63,650 bases of DNA from assembly GCA_013349295.1 (NCBI GenBank), contig DUZW01000019.1, forward strand, positions 1 through 63,650, written 5' to 3'. Shown here in pieces: positions 62,973-63,650 of this stretch. Source of the DNA: Deltaproteobacteria bacterium. GTDB lineage: Bacteria; Desulfobacterota; Desulfobulbia; Desulfobulbales; Desulfurivibrionaceae. Under the pieces are notes generated by a model that was given only the letters and a program-made list of their open reading frames with translations, was not told the origin of the DNA and did no database searches. Position 1 is the stretch's first letter, and each line of letters opens with the position of its first letter. A program made the translations under genes and the position numbers.

Positions 62973-63284
62973 CTAAAGCTTAATTTCTACGTCAACTCCG
63001 GCAGAAAGCTCGAGCTTCATAAGCGCATCAATCGTCTGCTGTGTTGGCTCAAGAATATCCAACAGCCGCCTGTGGGTGCGCATCTCAAACTGCTCACGGG
63101 ACTTTTTATCCACATGCGGAGAGCGCAACACACAAAACTTGTTGATGCTGGTCGGCAGAGGAATTGGCCCAGCAACAGTTGCACCAGTACGCTTTGCAGT
63201 ATCGACAATCTCAGAGGTGGATTGATCGATAAGCTTATGGTCGTACCCCTTAAGCCTGATGCGTATTTTCTGTGTCTGAATCAT
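62973..63284 (-). CDS. rpsJ: 30S ribosomal protein S10
   Basis: This 103-residue protein begins [20 protein letters not shown] and is also the NusG/NusB partner in antitermination. The ATG at 63284 has GGTGGA upstream; a GTG two codons earlier is too close to it. Confidence 0.97.
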   Translation of the reverse strand: MIQTQKIRIRLKGYDHKLIDQSTSEIVDTAKRTGATVAGPIPLPTSINKFCVLRSPHVDKKSREQFEMRTHRRLLDILEPTQQTIDALMKLELSAGVDVEIKL

Positions 63285-63296
63285 GCTCACTCCACC

Positions 63297-63650
63297 TTAT
63301 TCGATAATTTTATTGATAACACCGGCGCCAACTGTACGGCCGCCTTCACGAATCGCGAAGCGAAGACCCTCTTCCATCGCAATCGGGGTAATCAACTGAC
63401 CTTCGATGGTCACGTTGTCTCCTGGCATTACCATCTCAACACCTTCCTGCAGCTTAACTACACCGGTAACGTCAGTGGTCCGGAAGTAAAACTGAGGACG
63501 ATACCCGTTGAAAAACGGGGTGTGACGGCCCCCCTCATCCTTGGACAGGATGTAGGCTTCAGCCATGAATTTCGTATGGGGGGTAATGGAACCCGGCTTG
63601 GCAAGTACCTGACCGCGCTCGATATCCTCCCGCTTCAAGCCACGCAACAG
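63297..63650 (-). CDS. tuf: Elongation factor Tu (3' part only)
   Basis: The C-terminal 117 residues of EF-Tu are present and run off the window edge. They include [38 protein letters not shown] and the end [20 protein letters not shown]. It begins the S10-region cluster as a tuf-rpsJ linkage. Confidence 0.98.
   Translation of the reverse strand: MLRGLKREDIERGQVLAKPGSITPHTKFMAEAYILSKDEGGRHTPFFNGYRPQFYFRTTDVTGVVKLQEGVEMVMPGDNVTIEGQLITPIAMEEGLRFAIREGGRTVGAGVINKIIE

Noticed and set aside
1-63650. tRNA, rRNA, CRISPR arrays or intact insertion sequences
   Set aside because: None were seen on either strand; gaps are short and explained by genes, hairpins and promoters.

Overview
The window looks like chromosome of a sulfate- or sulfur-metabolising Desulfobacterota, most probably of the Desulfobulbales type. 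That placement is inference from gene content, not from a marker search. The supporting content is a nuo cluster running A-B/C-D-H-I-J without the E, F and G genes, a one-chain pyruvate:ferredoxin oxidoreductase, a SulP sulfate transporter, a group 3b-like NiFe hydrogenase, multiheme c-type cytochromes, the mercury methylation pair hgcA-hgcB, and an in-frame UGA that is best read as selenocysteine. Only about 2 kb in total lacks genes, and there are no tRNA, rRNA or CRISPR loci and no intact mobile elements.

Layout. 1-4.6 kb (minus): nuoJ (partial), nuoI, nuoH, nuoD, a nuoB-nuoC fusion and nuoA. 5.2-6.2 kb (plus): a LysR regulator divergent from nuo. 6.4-13.6 kb (minus): recQ, a selenocysteine thioredoxin-like protein, pyrF, lptC, kdsC, kdsA, pyrG. 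14.1-16.8 kb (minus): a diheme membrane sensor with a degenerate GGDEF-like end, and a FapA-like DUF342 protein. 17.2-19.5 kb (plus): a nine-heme lipoprotein cytochrome coupled to an RlpA-like lipoprotein. 19.6-23.6 kb (plus): hydB-hydG-hydD-hydA. 23.7-26.2 kb (plus): a PilZ-like protein, motA, motB. 26.3-27.6 kb (minus): hgcB and hgcA. 27.9-33 kb (plus): a TetR regulator and a four-gene tripartite ABC exporter. 33-38.4 kb (minus): AICAR formyltransferase, thiH, thiG, thiS, thiF and a divergent GAPDH. 38.6-45.1 kb (minus): por, sulP, purE. 45.2-47.9 kb: a PEPCK/HPr-kinase-like protein of unknown function, a structured leader or small RNA, an IstB relic and a DUF2294 protein. 48-63.65 kb (minus): the S10-spc-alpha ribosomal supercluster from tuf (partial) to rplQ, including secY, map, infA and rpoA.

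How the genes fit together. Pyruvate is oxidised to acetyl-CoA with reduced ferredoxin. An 11-subunit type complex I lacking the NADH input module, and a cytoplasmic NAD(P)-linked hydrogenase, would exchange those electrons. Periplasmic hemes (the cytochrome and the sensor) point to extracytoplasmic redox chemistry or sensing.

The most notable points are the UxxC selenoprotein with a SECIS-like hairpin, which plain gene calling would truncate; hgcAB divergent from a TetR-controlled exporter; the nuoB-nuoC fusion; a hydrogenase large subunit that already ends at its mature C-terminus; the SulP with a large extra segment; and the PEPCK/HPrK-like orphan preceded by a two-hairpin RNA.
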